A stretch of DNA of 20,808 bases from Chloroflexota bacterium (GCA_020353135.1 CP070688.1:4376049-4396856), one strand, 5' to 3'; positions 7,722-15,656 are shown, counted from the first letter of the stretch. Notes: a model not told the origin generated them from the sequence alone. Made by a program: numbers and translations.

Positions 7722-10700
7722 CTAACTTCCCGCACTCGCGGCCTGCATTTCTTCAAACAGCGTGGTGGCTTCTTGCCAGGGATCGCGATGGACAGCTTCG
7801 TGGACCAATGTATTCAAGTCTTCAGGTGAGAGGGTGCTGGTGAGGGAGCGAATCTTTTTACCCGCTATGGCGTCGTAAAGGGCCGATCTTTGAAATCTAG
7901 GCATGCGCCAGACCAGCTCATATAGCTTGCGCGCCTGATAGGTTTCTCCTCGATGGGCCATTAGCAGCGCGATAGCCAACAGTGATTCCCCCAGGAGAAT
8001 GATTCCCTTGAGATCCAGTGTCATTCTGAGACCCTCTATAATGTGTGATTGCGCAGAATCGAGATCGTCCTGGCCGACGAGGGCGATGCCCGTTAAGGTG
8101 TGTACGCCAGCGATATCCGGATAAGTGTGGCCAATCTCGTAGATAGCCAATGCGTTCTGAAGATGACGCTGTGCCTTTTTGAACTCGTCCTCGGCCAGCG
8201 CCAGCGAAGCCAGAATATGGAAGCAGAAGGCCAGGCGATAATCATCCTCAATGGCTGCTTCTTGTAAGTCTTGACGCACGTGCAAAAGGAGCGCTCGCCC
8301 TCTGTTGAATTGATCCGCATGGAGATATGAATAAGCCAAATGAACCTTACTCATCAGGCGGGCACGACCCAGATCTTCGTTGTAGCTGACCAGCTGCTCA
8401 CGGTAAACCACATCTTGTTGGTAGTCGCCTCTTGCCGTACTGACAAAGAACTTTGCAAATAAGGTATCCTCCAGGAAAAATGATTCTTCCAGGGGGGCAA
8501 CCACCGCCAGCAGTCTTCTGAAAGTTGTCTCCATAGATACGTCGTCACCCTCGAGTGAATAAAGAACGACCAACAAGCTGAGCGCCTGGCCGAGACCGCG
8601 AACATCGTCAATACTTGCGAAAACGTCACTGGCCTGAAGAACATAGTCGCGGCCTGCTTCCAAGTTGACTGAGCCACTTGCGTAACCCAGGCCAATGAGA
8701 CACTTTGCGACGCCCCAAGAATCATCGAGCTCCTGAAAGATTGTCATGCCTTGCTTAAAATAGTCTATCGCAGATCCGATTTGAGAATCGCGGAGAAGTA
8801 ATCCCAGGCGATAGGTGGCAAACGCTCTTTCAGCTTCACCCGGTTCCTCGCCGATTTGGAAAATGTCGAGCAAGGTTAAGCTTTCCTGCAAGAGTGACGC
8901 CGCTTCACGACGGTCAAGCTCAAAAACCGATAACCAGGCCACGACCCTTGCCAAAAAGCGCAGGTCGCCAGGGAGTTTACCAGCGCCTGTACTACTGTTC
9001 GCCAGGCGCTGCCGCCAGCGATCGGCGACGGACCTGAAGTTCCGGCGTCCTATGGAGTGATAACCTAACATCTCGAGGAAGAGGCCCAAACCGTCCATCG
9101 TCGCCGCCAGTTCTGACCTTCGCTCGTTCTCTATGAGCCATTCCCAGGCGACAAGCAAGTTTTCCAGATCAGACTCGATTAGGCGCAATGAATCCGCAAA
9201 CTGTGGCCCTTTTAAGCCGGACGCATTGTCTGCAAGCGAACGCGCGTAGTACATCGCGTGCCTATCTCGTACCGCGGTCAGTTCTGCTGGGCGGTCCGCC
9301 TCTTGCAACCTTTCGGCGCCGTAATGGCGCAGAAGCTGGTGAATCGTGAAGCGCTCAGCTTTGATTTCAAAGCCGAGCAGAGACTTGTCGCGTAGATTTA
9401 ACAGTGTACGTCGCAAGGCCATGTCATCACCCGCATCTCCTAAGACGGCCGTGGCCGCCTCCCAAGTAAAACCGCCGCGGAAGATGGACAGGCAGGCGAA
9501 CGTCTCCTGCTGATACGGCTGCAGATAATTCCACGTTGTGTCGATCGCCGCACGAATACTGCGGTGCCGAACGGGAACATCACGGAGATCTGATTCTAAT
9601 ACGTCCAGGCGTCGTTCAATCTCATCAGCAATCGTCGCGATAGGCATGACATCGAGCCAGGCGGCGGCGAGTTCAATAGCCAGGGGCATGCCGGCGGCAA
9701 CGCGACATATGCGGGAGACTGGCCCACGATCTTTGCCAGTCAGTTCAAAATCAGGACGCACGCGCTGTGCGCTTCTTATAAGAAGCTGAACGGCCGCATA
9801 GGCCTCTAGATCCGTCTCACTTCGTAGGGACGCCGGCGGACAGGCAAGGCCTTCGACTGGATAGATCTGTTCCGCCTTCAAATGGAGGCGTTCGCGGGAG
9901 GTTACGAGAATCTGAACCGTGGGGGCTGTGTCCAGGATCTCCTGTACAAATGCGGAGGCGGCGGTGATATGCTCGAAGTTATCAAAGATTAGGAGCGTGT
10001 TCTTTTCGCGCAAATAATCGAGCATCTGTTGCTCCGGCGAACGCCGCTCTCCTTGTAGCGGAAAGGCGAAGACGTCCGCCATGGCTGGGGCAACCTGGTC
10101 AGGGACTTCTAAGGGAGCCAAGTCGACAAAGTGGATCCCGTCAGCATAATCCACCTTACCATCTTGTCCCGTATTCCTGCGGGCCCACTCAATGGACAGT
10201 TGGGTCTTGCCCATGCCGCCGGGGCCGAGAACGGTGACCAGGCGCGTCTCAGGAGTTGAGATCAATTCGTCCAACTGCCTTAATTCCAGTTCACGGCCGA
10301 CGAAATCGGTAAGCGGAGGCGGCAGGTTATCCTTAGTCGCCTGTCCTGTTCGTAGGGGTGGAAAATCGCGGTGCAGAAACGGCGCCACCACCTGCAGGAC
10401 CTGGGTCGGCCGTGACAAACCTCGCAGCCTGTATTCGCCGAGATCGGCCAAACCGACATCGTCCGGTAGGTTACCTTCAATTATCCGGGCTGTAGTGCCC
10501 GAAACGAGGACCTGGCCGCCGTGGCCCACGGACATCAAACGAGCTGCCCTGTTAACGGCCGTTCCGTAATAATCCCCCGCGCGCAGCTCTGCTTCCCCTG
10601 TGTGGAGACCCATGCGCACGCGAATTCTGTCAGGGGCAAGGGCTGACCATGTCGCCTCCTGCAAAGCCTTCTGGGCGTCTAGTGCGGCCCCTAGGGCCGA

Positions 10701-10916
10701 CGAGGGAGAGATAAAAGCGGCCATCAGGCCATCGCCGGTGGTCTTGACAAGCACGCCGGCGTTGGACTCCACGGCCGCTTTCAGTAGCGCGTCGTGTTCT
10801 GCCAGCGCCGGTCGCATAGCCGACCGATGACGATCCCACAGGGGAGTACTGTGTTCAATATCGGTAAACAGAAAAGTGACTGCGCCGGTGGGCCAAGTGT
10901 GGTCCGTTGTCATCAT
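7722..10916 (-). CDS. Nucleotide cyclase-NB-ARC/STAND ATPase-TPR protein (paralogue 2)
   Basis: This 1064-residue protein has the same order of domains as its neighbour at 4442. A class III cyclase occupies residues ~8-180, with metal aspartates D19 (FTDIEHST) and D62 (GDGLMAAF), substrate residues K58 and D115 (GDYYGTAVN) and transition-state N122 and R126, so it is predicted to be active. The NB-ARC/STAND ATPase spans ~200-560, with P-loop GPGGMGKT (231-238), Walker B LLIFDNFEH (308-316), VTSRERLHL and AAGMPLAIELAAAWLD. The final ~480 residues are TPR-like helices ending in a Glu/Ala-rich tail without an HTH. Two adjacent ATGs (10916, 10913) compete for the start and no clear ribosome site precedes them, so the leader may be unusual. 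TATACT at 10942-10937 may be the -10 box. The two proteins are diverged paralogues in tandem on one strand, 301 bases apart. Confidence 0.9.
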   Translation of the reverse strand: MMTTDHTWPTGAVTFLFTDIEHSTPLWDRHRSAMRPALAEHDALLKAAVESNAGVLVKTTGDGLMAAFISPSSALGAALDAQKALQEATWSALAPDRIRVRMGLHTGEAELRAGDYYGTAVNRAARLMSVGHGGQVLVSGTTARIIEGNLPDDVGLADLGEYRLRGLSRPTQVLQVVAPFLHRDFPPLRTGQATKDNLPPPLTDFVGRELELRQLDELISTPETRLVTVLGPGGMGKTQLSIEWARRNTGQDGKVDYADGIHFVDLAPLEVPDQVAPAMADVFAFPLQGERRSPEQQMLDYLREKNTLLIFDNFEHITAASAFVQEILDTAPTVQILVTSRERLHLKAEQIYPVEGLACPPASLRSETDLEAYAAVQLLIRSAQRVRPDFELTGKDRGPVSRICRVAAGMPLAIELAAAWLDVMPIATIADEIERRLDVLESDLRDVPVRHRSIRAAIDTTWNYLQPYQQETFACLSIFRGGFTWEAATAVLGDAGDDMALRRTLLNLRDKSLLGFEIKAERFTIHQLLRHYGAERLQEADRPAELTAVRDRHAMYYARSLADNASGLKGPQFADSLRLIESDLENLLVAWEWLIENERRSELAATMDGLGLFLEMLGYHSIGRRNFRSVADRWRQRLANSSTGAGKLPGDLRFLARVVAWLSVFELDRREAASLLQESLTLLDIFQIGEEPGEAERAFATYRLGLLLRDSQIGSAIDYFKQGMTIFQELDDSWGVAKCLIGLGYASGSVNLEAGRDYVLQASDVFASIDDVRGLGQALSLLVVLYSLEGDDVSMETTFRRLLAVVAPLEESFFLEDTLFAKFFVSTARGDYQQDVVYREQLVSYNEDLGRARLMSKVHLAYSYLHADQFNRGRALLLHVRQDLQEAAIEDDYRLAFCFHILASLALAEDEFKKAQRHLQNALAIYEIGHTYPDIAGVHTLTGIALVGQDDLDSAQSHIIEGLRMTLDLKGIILLGESLLAIALLMAHRGETYQARKLYELVWRMPRFQRSALYDAIAGKKIRSLTSTLSPEDLNTLVHEAVHRDPWQEATTLFEEMQAASAGS

Positions 10917-11306
10917 GTTTTACCAGGCAAGAGAACAGTATAGTCCAGAAACAATGAAACAAAAAACAGAAGGAACGGAAGACGCGCAGGTGGCAACGTG
11001 AAGGAAGAAGTGTTCTCAGAGTTAATCCTCGGCTGCAAATCACAGTCGCCGTATAAAGCGTCTTGGGATAATATCCTGACTACCCTTCTGTACGTCGAAT
11101 GATTGAGCGGCTTCAGGGTCGCTCGTCGCCGAGTTGGACCAGGCGATGGGGCGACTTGCCGAAGCAATGGGTGAGGAGGAGCGCGATAAGCTCTTGGCCG
11201 AGGGGCGCTTGATGACTCTGGATGACGCTGTGCAGCTCGCTTTCGACGCTAGTTCATGACTCAAATTGCTTGATGCTAGGTTTCAGAAGGCAGAGGAGTT
11301 CCGACC
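10917..11306. other. 390-base gap without an intact gene
   Basis: No full gene fits here. On the minus strand, the 10917-10980 segment is T-rich with a -10-like TATACT (10942-10937) that could drive the large cyclase gene. The -35 region is poor. On the plus strand, 11107-11259 holds a gene tail described separately. The last ~45 bases carry the ribosome site of the SRPBCC gene. Confidence 0.5.
11107..11259 (+). pseudogene. Remnant: C-terminal tail of a cyclase/LuxR-type STAND-TPR regulator
   Basis: On the plus strand a 50-codon stretch runs from just after TGA (11104-11106) to TGA at 11257-11259. It encodes LVAELDQAMGRLAEAMGEEE, then RDKLLAEGRLMTLDDAVQLA. This matches the common final helices of large TPR-containing regulators of the cyclase/LuxR-ATPase type, of the form LG-x-x-x-F-x-x-A-W-x-x-G-x-x-L-x-L-x-x-A. 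The neighbouring protein at 4442 ends in a comparable way (KLGPDDFRAAWNRGKELDLEEV). There is no start signal and no upstream domains, so it is the leftover 3' end of a third related gene, in opposite orientation. The family call rests on motif resemblance only. Confidence 0.45.
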
Positions 11307-11756
11307 ATGTACCAGTTCGAATATAGCATATTTATCAATCGCTCCCCTGAGGATGTCTTTGCCTTTGTGACCGACCCAGACAACCTGGCTAAGTGGCAAG
11401 GTGGAAGAGAGACTTTTCAGTGGATTACCGAGGACCCACCAGGTGTTGGTTCAAGATATAGGGTTCATGCAAGTATTTTAGGCCGCAAGATCGATGGGGA
11501 AATGGAAGTCACGGATTGGGAAGTTCCTAGCCAATACACTATCAGAGGATCCAGTGGGCCGCTCACATCAGTTTATACGAGAAAATTCGAGGCGCAGGGA
11601 GAAGGCACTCTATTAACCCAAATAAGTGAAGTGGAAATCGGTGGCATTCTCAAGGTGCTGGAAGGAGTGGCGGGCAGATACACTAAGAGATTATTTGCAT
11701 CCGTCTACCCAAACCTGAAGCAAATTATGGAGGCGGACCAGGAAACGGAAGTATAA
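11307..11756 (+). CDS. SRPBCC-family (START/polyketide-cyclase-like) protein
   Basis: This 149-residue soluble protein has the SRPBCC fold, a helix-grip hydrophobic pocket that binds lipids or other small ligands. It starts with the typical first strand YQFEYSIFINRSPEDVFAF, followed by VTDPDNLAKWQGG. A run of strands follows (GVGSRYRVHA, GEMEVTDWEVPSQYTIRG, GEGTLLTQISEVEIGG). The protein ends in a long amphipathic helix (VAGRYTKRLFASVYPNLKQI). ATG 11307 is preceded by AGGAG at an 8-base spacing, a good ribosome site. The next gene on the strand starts 177 bases later, so co-transcription is uncertain. The ligand and function are unknown. Other family labels such as polyketide cyclase/dehydrase are only fold names here. 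Confidence 0.8.
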   Translation: MYQFEYSIFINRSPEDVFAFVTDPDNLAKWQGGRETFQWITEDPPGVGSRYRVHASILGRKIDGEMEVTDWEVPSQYTIRGSSGPLTSVYTRKFEAQGEGTLLTQISEVEIGGILKVLEGVAGRYTKRLFASVYPNLKQIMEADQETEV

Positions 11757-11933
11757 GTATCGTCGTAATCGACGCGCCGCCCAGCCTTGGACTAATGCCT
11801 CTCGCTCCCGAGATGGAACCTGGCGTTAGCTGTCTTCCAGAAGTTCGTAGTTGATCTGGACAAGGTGCTCATTTCTGCCACGCGCACCACGGAGTGATCA
11901 GCGCCCACGGCCCATTCCTTTGAGGTAGGTCCT

Positions 11934-12449
11934 ATGAGACGAATCCACTACAGCATTGCCATGAGCCTCGACGGTTACATCGCTGGTCTCAACGGCGAGA
12001 GCGACTGGATCATCATGGACCCTGACATCGACTTTGAAGAAATGAGCGGCCGCTTCGACACATTCCTCATGGGGCACCGGACGTTCGAGGTGGCAGGCGG
12101 TGGCACGACGCCGGGAACCAAGATAATCGTGGTGTCTCGCACGATGCGGCAGGAGGATTATCAGAGGGTCGAGATAATCGCCGACAAGTTAGAGGACGCC
12201 ATCACCCAGTTGCGTGCGGAACCAGGCAAAGACATCTGGCTGTTCGGAGGTGGATCGCTCTTTCGTAGCCTGCTCGATTTGGGATTGGTGGATGCGGTTG
12301 AAGTGGCGATAATCCCCGTCTTGCTCGGTGGCGGAAAACCTATGTTGCTGCCGCCGGCCGAGCGGTCCGCTCTGCGGCTCGTCGGGAGTAGAGTGTATGA
12401 GAAGACGGGAACTGTTTTGCTAGAGTACGTCGTCGAGAAGGCGGGATAG
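11934..12449 (+). CDS. Dihydrofolate reductase-family (RibD C-terminal-like) protein
   Basis: This 171-residue protein belongs to the DHFR/RibD C-terminal fold group, NADPH-dependent reductases found widely as stand-alone proteins of unsettled substrate. The N-terminal strand RRIHYSIAMSLDGYIAG, the FLMGHRTFEVAGG segment and the cofactor-binding WLFGGGSLFRSLLDLGLVDA are characteristic. VEVAIIPVLLGGGKPML also belongs to the pattern. The start at ATG 11934 follows a GAGGTAG ribosome site. True folate DHFR active-site residues are not all evident, so I would not call it folA. It points toward the methyltransferase gene on the other strand. A hairpin lies between the two stops. The 177 bases upstream contain nothing I recognise. 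Confidence 0.85.
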   Translation: MRRIHYSIAMSLDGYIAGLNGESDWIIMDPDIDFEEMSGRFDTFLMGHRTFEVAGGGTTPGTKIIVVSRTMRQEDYQRVEIIADKLEDAITQLRAEPGKDIWLFGGGSLFRSLLDLGLVDAVEVAIIPVLLGGGKPMLLPPAERSALRLVGSRVYEKTGTVLLEYVVEKAG

Positions 12450-12471
12450 CCACACGATGCAATTAACAGAA

Positions 12472-12485
12472 TGGCCAGTAGGCCA
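12472..12485. terminator. Hairpin between convergent genes, possible bidirectional terminator
   Basis: TGGCC-AGTA-GGCCA forms a 5-base stem with a tetraloop. GAA and TTC flanks extend it around one bulge. It sits between the stops of the DHFR-like gene (12449) and the methyltransferase (12488). No strong U-run follows. Confidence 0.35.
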
Positions 12486-12487
12486 CT

Positions 12488-13285
12488 TCATTTCCTGGCG
12501 ATGAAGACCAGGATGTCGTCCTCGGCCGTCGCCTCATACTTCGTGTGGTTTCCCGCTACGAAGATGTCGTCGAATCCCGCCATGGCGAGCATGAGCAGGA
12601 GCTCGTTCTTGAAGTACATGCGCTCCAGCAACGTGTACTCCTCCTGCGCGACGCGTTGGCCATCGCGCCATAGCTCGACGCGTATCTGGCGAGTTATCAG
12701 TTGCTCCAGGGGATCGACGTCCACGATCCTGTACTGCGAGCTTAGCTCATCGCCATCGGACGTCCGCTCGCGGTCGCCAGGCGGTGGCCAGGTGTCGGTC
12801 AGCTGACGGCGATTCTCTCGCAACCAATAGCGCCATTCGCTCGGGCTTTCGTAGGGCAAGTGGTGGTTCAGGACGAGAGCGCCGCCGGGTTGCAGATATT
12901 GATTGAAGCGGCCCAGCGCCGCCAAATCTTGTTTGCGGCTGCCTCCGATGCCAAATCCGCCACAGACGCAGATCGTGCGATAGGTTCGGGGTAAGTGGAG
13001 TTCGTGGTTGGCCTGCTGGTAGAGCCTGGGCGAGAATCCCTCACGGGCGGCCGCTTCGCGGCAATAGGCGAGCATATCGGCCGAGAGGTCACAGCCATCC
13101 ACGTCCAAACCGGCGCGCAGAAAGGGGATTAACAGGCGGCCGGCGCCGCAGGCGACGTCGAGCGCAGGCTCGCCGAAATTCTCGATTTGGCGCTGGAAAT
13201 ACTCGATTTCCGGGCCGCCAGTGTTGAATTCAGCCCAATAGCGGGCCATCAGGCCATAGTGCCAGGTCTTGGGTTCTTGCGACAT
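12488..13285 (-). CDS. Class I SAM-dependent methyltransferase
   Basis: This 265-residue cytoplasmic enzyme has a Rossmann-type methyltransferase fold. Motif I is ALDVACGAGR (residues 41-50), the acidic ribose-binding residue is D66 in DGCDLSADML, and later strands include YRTICVCGGFGIGG and PGGALVLNHHLPYE. The N-terminus with YWAEFN and EIEYFQRQIENFGEP is typical of small-molecule methyltransferases of this group. The methyl acceptor is not predictable. ATG 13285 is chosen because AGGAG lies 6 bases upstream. The frame extends to 13321, but that extension adds 12 residues without homology. It is convergent with the DHFR-like gene and divergent from the HAD hydrolase. Confidence 0.85.
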   Translation of the reverse strand: MSQEPKTWHYGLMARYWAEFNTGGPEIEYFQRQIENFGEPALDVACGAGRLLIPFLRAGLDVDGCDLSADMLAYCREAAAREGFSPRLYQQANHELHLPRTYRTICVCGGFGIGGSRKQDLAALGRFNQYLQPGGALVLNHHLPYESPSEWRYWLRENRRQLTDTWPPPGDRERTSDGDELSSQYRIVDVDPLEQLITRQIRVELWRDGQRVAQEEYTLLERMYFKNELLLMLAMAGFDDIFVAGNHTKYEATAEDDILVFIARK

Positions 13286-13411
13286 GCCGTCTCCTGAGCA
13301 ATAGCCTTCAGTCGGCATCACCTACTGACGACAGTTGAAATTCCACTCGACGAGGTGAATCTGCGGCACACGTGGACTCGTATGAGAAGGATGGTACCGT
13401 GCTGGAAGGGC

Positions 13412-13430
13412 TGATATAAAGTATACGAAT
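13412..13430. promoter_or_regulatory. AT-rich divergent promoter region
   Basis: The only AT-rich block between the divergent methyltransferase and HAD genes is at 13412-13430, with overlapping -10-like boxes. TATACT reads on the minus strand (13425-13420) and TATAAA on the plus strand. The -35 elements are weak on both sides. Confidence 0.3.
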
Positions 13431-13450
13431 TAGACACCTGTTTCAGTGCT

Positions 13451-14074
13451 ATGACAACCAAAGCAAGAAGGCATCCAGTCGTCATATTCGATTTTGGCGG
13501 GGTTCTCGTTGACTGGGACCCTCGCTATCTCTATCGGCCGCTGTTTGACGGCGACGACGCGGCGATGGAGCAGTTCCTCGACGAAATCGACTTTTACGAG
13601 TGGAACTTCCAACAGGACAAAGGGCGTACCTTTGCCGAGGGCACTGCCGAATTGTCCGGGCAGTTCCCGCACTATGCGGAGCTCATTGCCGCTTACGACC
13701 GGCGCTGGGAAGAGTCGATTGCCGGCCCAATTCCCGACACAGTGGAGATTCTTCATCACCTGAAGGAGAGGGAATATCCTTTGTTCGCTCTCAGCAATTG
13801 GTCGGCCGAGACGTTTTATCGCATCCGGCCAAGTCTCGACTTCATGAATTGGTTTGACGGCATTGTCCTGTCTGGGGAGGTCAAGCTGGCCAAGCCTGAC
13901 CCGGCCATCTACGCAGTTCTATTGGAACAGGTAAACGATTCCCCAGGAAATTGTCTGTTCATCGACGATTCCGAAGTAAACATTGCCGCCGCCAGAGAGC
14001 TGGGATTCAATGCAATCCAATTTGAATCTCCGAGCCAATTGCGACTCGAGTTGTTGAATCAAGGGCTAATCTGA
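13451..14074 (+). CDS. HAD-superfamily hydrolase, subclass IA (YihX-like)
   Basis: This 207-residue HAD phosphatase has all four motifs. Motif I is VIFDFGGVLVDWD, with nucleophile D14. Motif II is ALSNWS with S115. The motif III lysine is K148 in KLAKPDPAIY. Motif IV is CLFIDDSEVNIAAA with D172/D173. The residue two after the nucleophile is Gly (DFG) instead of the usual Asp, as in YihX-like phosphatases, so this is a family feature and not damage. The helical cap lies at about residues 20-90. The enzyme probably dephosphorylates a small phosphorylated metabolite such as a sugar phosphate, but the substrate is unassigned. The ribosome site before ATG 13451 is weak. A 6-base inverted repeat (14085-14106) follows the stop and may end transcription toward the CcdA gene. 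Confidence 0.88.
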   Translation: MTTKARRHPVVIFDFGGVLVDWDPRYLYRPLFDGDDAAMEQFLDEIDFYEWNFQQDKGRTFAEGTAELSGQFPHYAELIAAYDRRWEESIAGPIPDTVEILHHLKEREYPLFALSNWSAETFYRIRPSLDFMNWFDGIVLSGEVKLAKPDPAIYAVLLEQVNDSPGNCLFIDDSEVNIAAARELGFNAIQFESPSQLRLELLNQGLI

Positions 14075-14084
14075 TTGCGCCAGG

Positions 14085-14106
14085 AGCCAGTCGTATCGAT
14101 CTGGCT
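14085..14106. terminator. Weak inverted repeat between convergent genes
   Basis: AGCCAG (14085-14090) and CTGGCT (14101-14106) are a perfect 6-base inverted repeat with a 10-base loop between the HAD and CcdA stops. It has no U-run. Confidence 0.2.
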
Positions 14107-14150
14107 GGGGTAGGCGAGACTTACCGGGCCAGGAACCGATCTGCACATTC

Positions 14151-14816
14151 TCAAACGTTGGGCGCCAAATCGTAGACGACGCCGACCACGCCGATGGCTA
14201 CCAGCAGGACGCCTGAAAGACGGGTCAATAGCTTGTAGTTGCTTGTCGTCCAGCCGGTGAAGCGGCGCTGCATGGGTACGGCTATCAAGGGCAGGACAAT
14301 GAGGGGCCAGCCGAAGCCCAGGCCAAAGGCCAGGAAATAGGACAAATTGTCGGCCAGGCCGGCCGCGCTGCCCGCGCCGAGCAAGAAGGCGCTGACGATC
14401 AATGGGCCGGTGCAGGGCAGAGTCATCGGACCCAGCAGCAGGCCATAAGTGAAGGCGGCCGCATAGGGATTGCGCAGCACCGGCGTCTGGACGGTGCCCA
14501 GGCGAGCGAATGGATTGCGGCCGCTCAACATCAGCACCCCCATCAAGATGACCAGACCATAAATGACCGGCAGCAAGAAGGGCAGGATATCGCCAAAAGA
14601 TTGCTGGAAGGCAAATAGCAGCCAACCGATGAGGATCATCAAGCTCAATACGCCGGCCAGTACAAACAGGCCCAGGGAATAGGTAGCCCGGCGCGATCGG
14701 CTGGCGCCGGCGGTTCCGGCCAGGAAAGCGATCAGCCCGGGATACAGCGGCAAGACGCAGACGTTAGTCAGAATGGCCGTATTGCCCAGCACAAAAGCCT
14801 GAAGTAGCTCATTCAT
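14151..14816 (-). CDS. CcdA-like thiol-disulfide electron transporter
   Basis: This 221-residue protein has six membrane helices and belongs to the CcdA/DsbD-transmembrane family. These proteins carry reducing equivalents from cytoplasmic thioredoxin to outward-facing thioredoxin-like proteins. The two redox cysteines are C20 (TNVCVLPLYPG, first helix) and C135 (GPMTLPCTGPLI, fourth helix), each followed by the expected proline pattern. The first has VC instead of the usual PC. It begins 8 bases after the stop of the lipoprotein thioredoxin, so both are one operon and that protein is its likely partner. Its ribosome site is weak and overlaps the upstream stop, consistent with translational coupling. 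The pathway end-point, whether cytochrome c maturation or general envelope thiol reduction, cannot be read here. Confidence 0.88.
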   Translation of the reverse strand: MNELLQAFVLGNTAILTNVCVLPLYPGLIAFLAGTAGASRSRRATYSLGLFVLAGVLSLMILIGWLLFAFQQSFGDILPFLLPVIYGLVILMGVLMLSGRNPFARLGTVQTPVLRNPYAAAFTYGLLLGPMTLPCTGPLIVSAFLLGAGSAAGLADNLSYFLAFGLGFGWPLIVLPLIAVPMQRRFTGWTTSNYKLLTRLSGVLLVAIGVVGVVYDLAPNV

Positions 14817-14824
14817 CGGCCGGC

Positions 14825-15616
14825 CTACCCTCGCGCGGCCTCGATCTGGGCCACGATTTGCTCGGCGGTTTCAACGCCGGTGACCAGGTCGGTGGTCGAA
14901 CCGTCGGGCCGGATGATGAAGTGCGGCGTCGCCGGCGGATTGGCGATAGTTTGGCCGAATTCGCCGGCCAGGGCCTGCAGCATCTCCGGCGTGAGCACAG
15001 CCCAATGCCAGTCGAAACCGGCCTCATCGGCGTAGTTGGCCAGGGATCCATTGTCGATAGCGGTCTCCACGCTCAAGCCGACGAATACGACGTCGTCGGC
15101 CGCCAGCTCTGTCTTGGCCTGTTTCACATGGGTTAACTGCCGCCGGCAGTTTGTGCACCAGGTGGCCATCGGCTCGACAAAGACCGTTTTGCCGGCGAAA
15201 TCGGCCAGAGTGAATGATTCACCCGTACGGGCATTGGTCAAGGCCAGTTGCTGCCAGGCCGGCGCATCGGGATTCATGGCAACTTCGTCGACGGTCTCGG
15301 CAGCCATCTCTTCTGATCCTGCGACCATATCGTCGGCCATGTCGGTCTGTTTATTGGCCGCATCGTTTGGTTGATCAGATTCGCTCCCGGCCTCTGTAGC
15401 CATATCCTCGGCCATAGCATCCGAGGCGCCGGCTTCGGCGTCGGAGTCCATCGCCTCTGAAGTATCGGCTTCGCCGTCACTTGTTTCTTCAGCCACGGTC
15501 AGTGGGGCCGGTTCGTCGACGACTGGCGCTAACTCCTCGGAACCTGTACAGGCGGAAAGCAACAGCAGCGCAGCCAGGGCCAGGGTCAAAACAATTTCTT
15601 TTCTCACGAACATCAT
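14825..15616 (-). CDS. Lipoprotein with thioredoxin/TlpA-like domain
   Basis: This 263-residue exported protein has three parts. A lipoprotein signal is at residues 1-23, with the lipobox LLSAC and lipidated C23. A long acidic, Ala/Met/Ser-rich low-complexity linker covers residues ~24-118. A thioredoxin-like domain (~119-263) has the redox motif WCTNC (C154, C157) in FVEPMATWCTNCRRQ. The later ATPHFIIRPDG supplies the family's cis-proline segment. It would be anchored outside the membrane and be reduced by the CcdA protein encoded 8 bases downstream. Two adjacent ATGs (15616 and 15613) follow GGAGAGC, and either may be used. The linker has no recognisable domain and probably acts as a tether through the cell envelope. 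The target proteins are unknown. Confidence 0.87.
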   Translation of the reverse strand: MMFVRKEIVLTLALAALLLLSACTGSEELAPVVDEPAPLTVAEETSDGEADTSEAMDSDAEAGASDAMAEDMATEAGSESDQPNDAANKQTDMADDMVAGSEEMAAETVDEVAMNPDAPAWQQLALTNARTGESFTLADFAGKTVFVEPMATWCTNCRRQLTHVKQAKTELAADDVVFVGLSVETAIDNGSLANYADEAGFDWHWAVLTPEMLQALAGEFGQTIANPPATPHFIIRPDGSTTDLVTGVETAEQIVAQIEAARG

Positions 15617-15628
15617 GCTCTCCTCTCA

Positions 15629-15656
15629 AATTAGCCTTCAGCTTTCAGCTGTCAGC
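15629..15656 (-). repeat. Tandem heptamer repeat GCTGAAR, four imperfect units
   Basis: Read on the minus strand, four 7-base units are adjacent: GCTGACA, GCTGAAA, GCTGAAG and GCTAATT. They sit 12 bases upstream of the lipoprotein start, just before its ribosome site. Similar heptameric short tandem repeats occur in several bacterial phyla. Overlap with the promoter is possible. Confidence 0.45.

Noticed and set aside
4442..10916. Antiviral (Avs or Pycsar-like) defence system
   Set aside because: STAND and cyclase domains together are suggestive. However, no nuclease, membrane-effector or cNMP-binding effector gene was recognised next to them, and this architecture also serves ordinary regulation, so it is kept only as a hypothesis.
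11757..11933. Possible small gene between the SRPBCC and DHFR-like genes
   Set aside because: A short plus-strand open stretch ending at a TGA near 11898 has no start signal and no recognisable motif.
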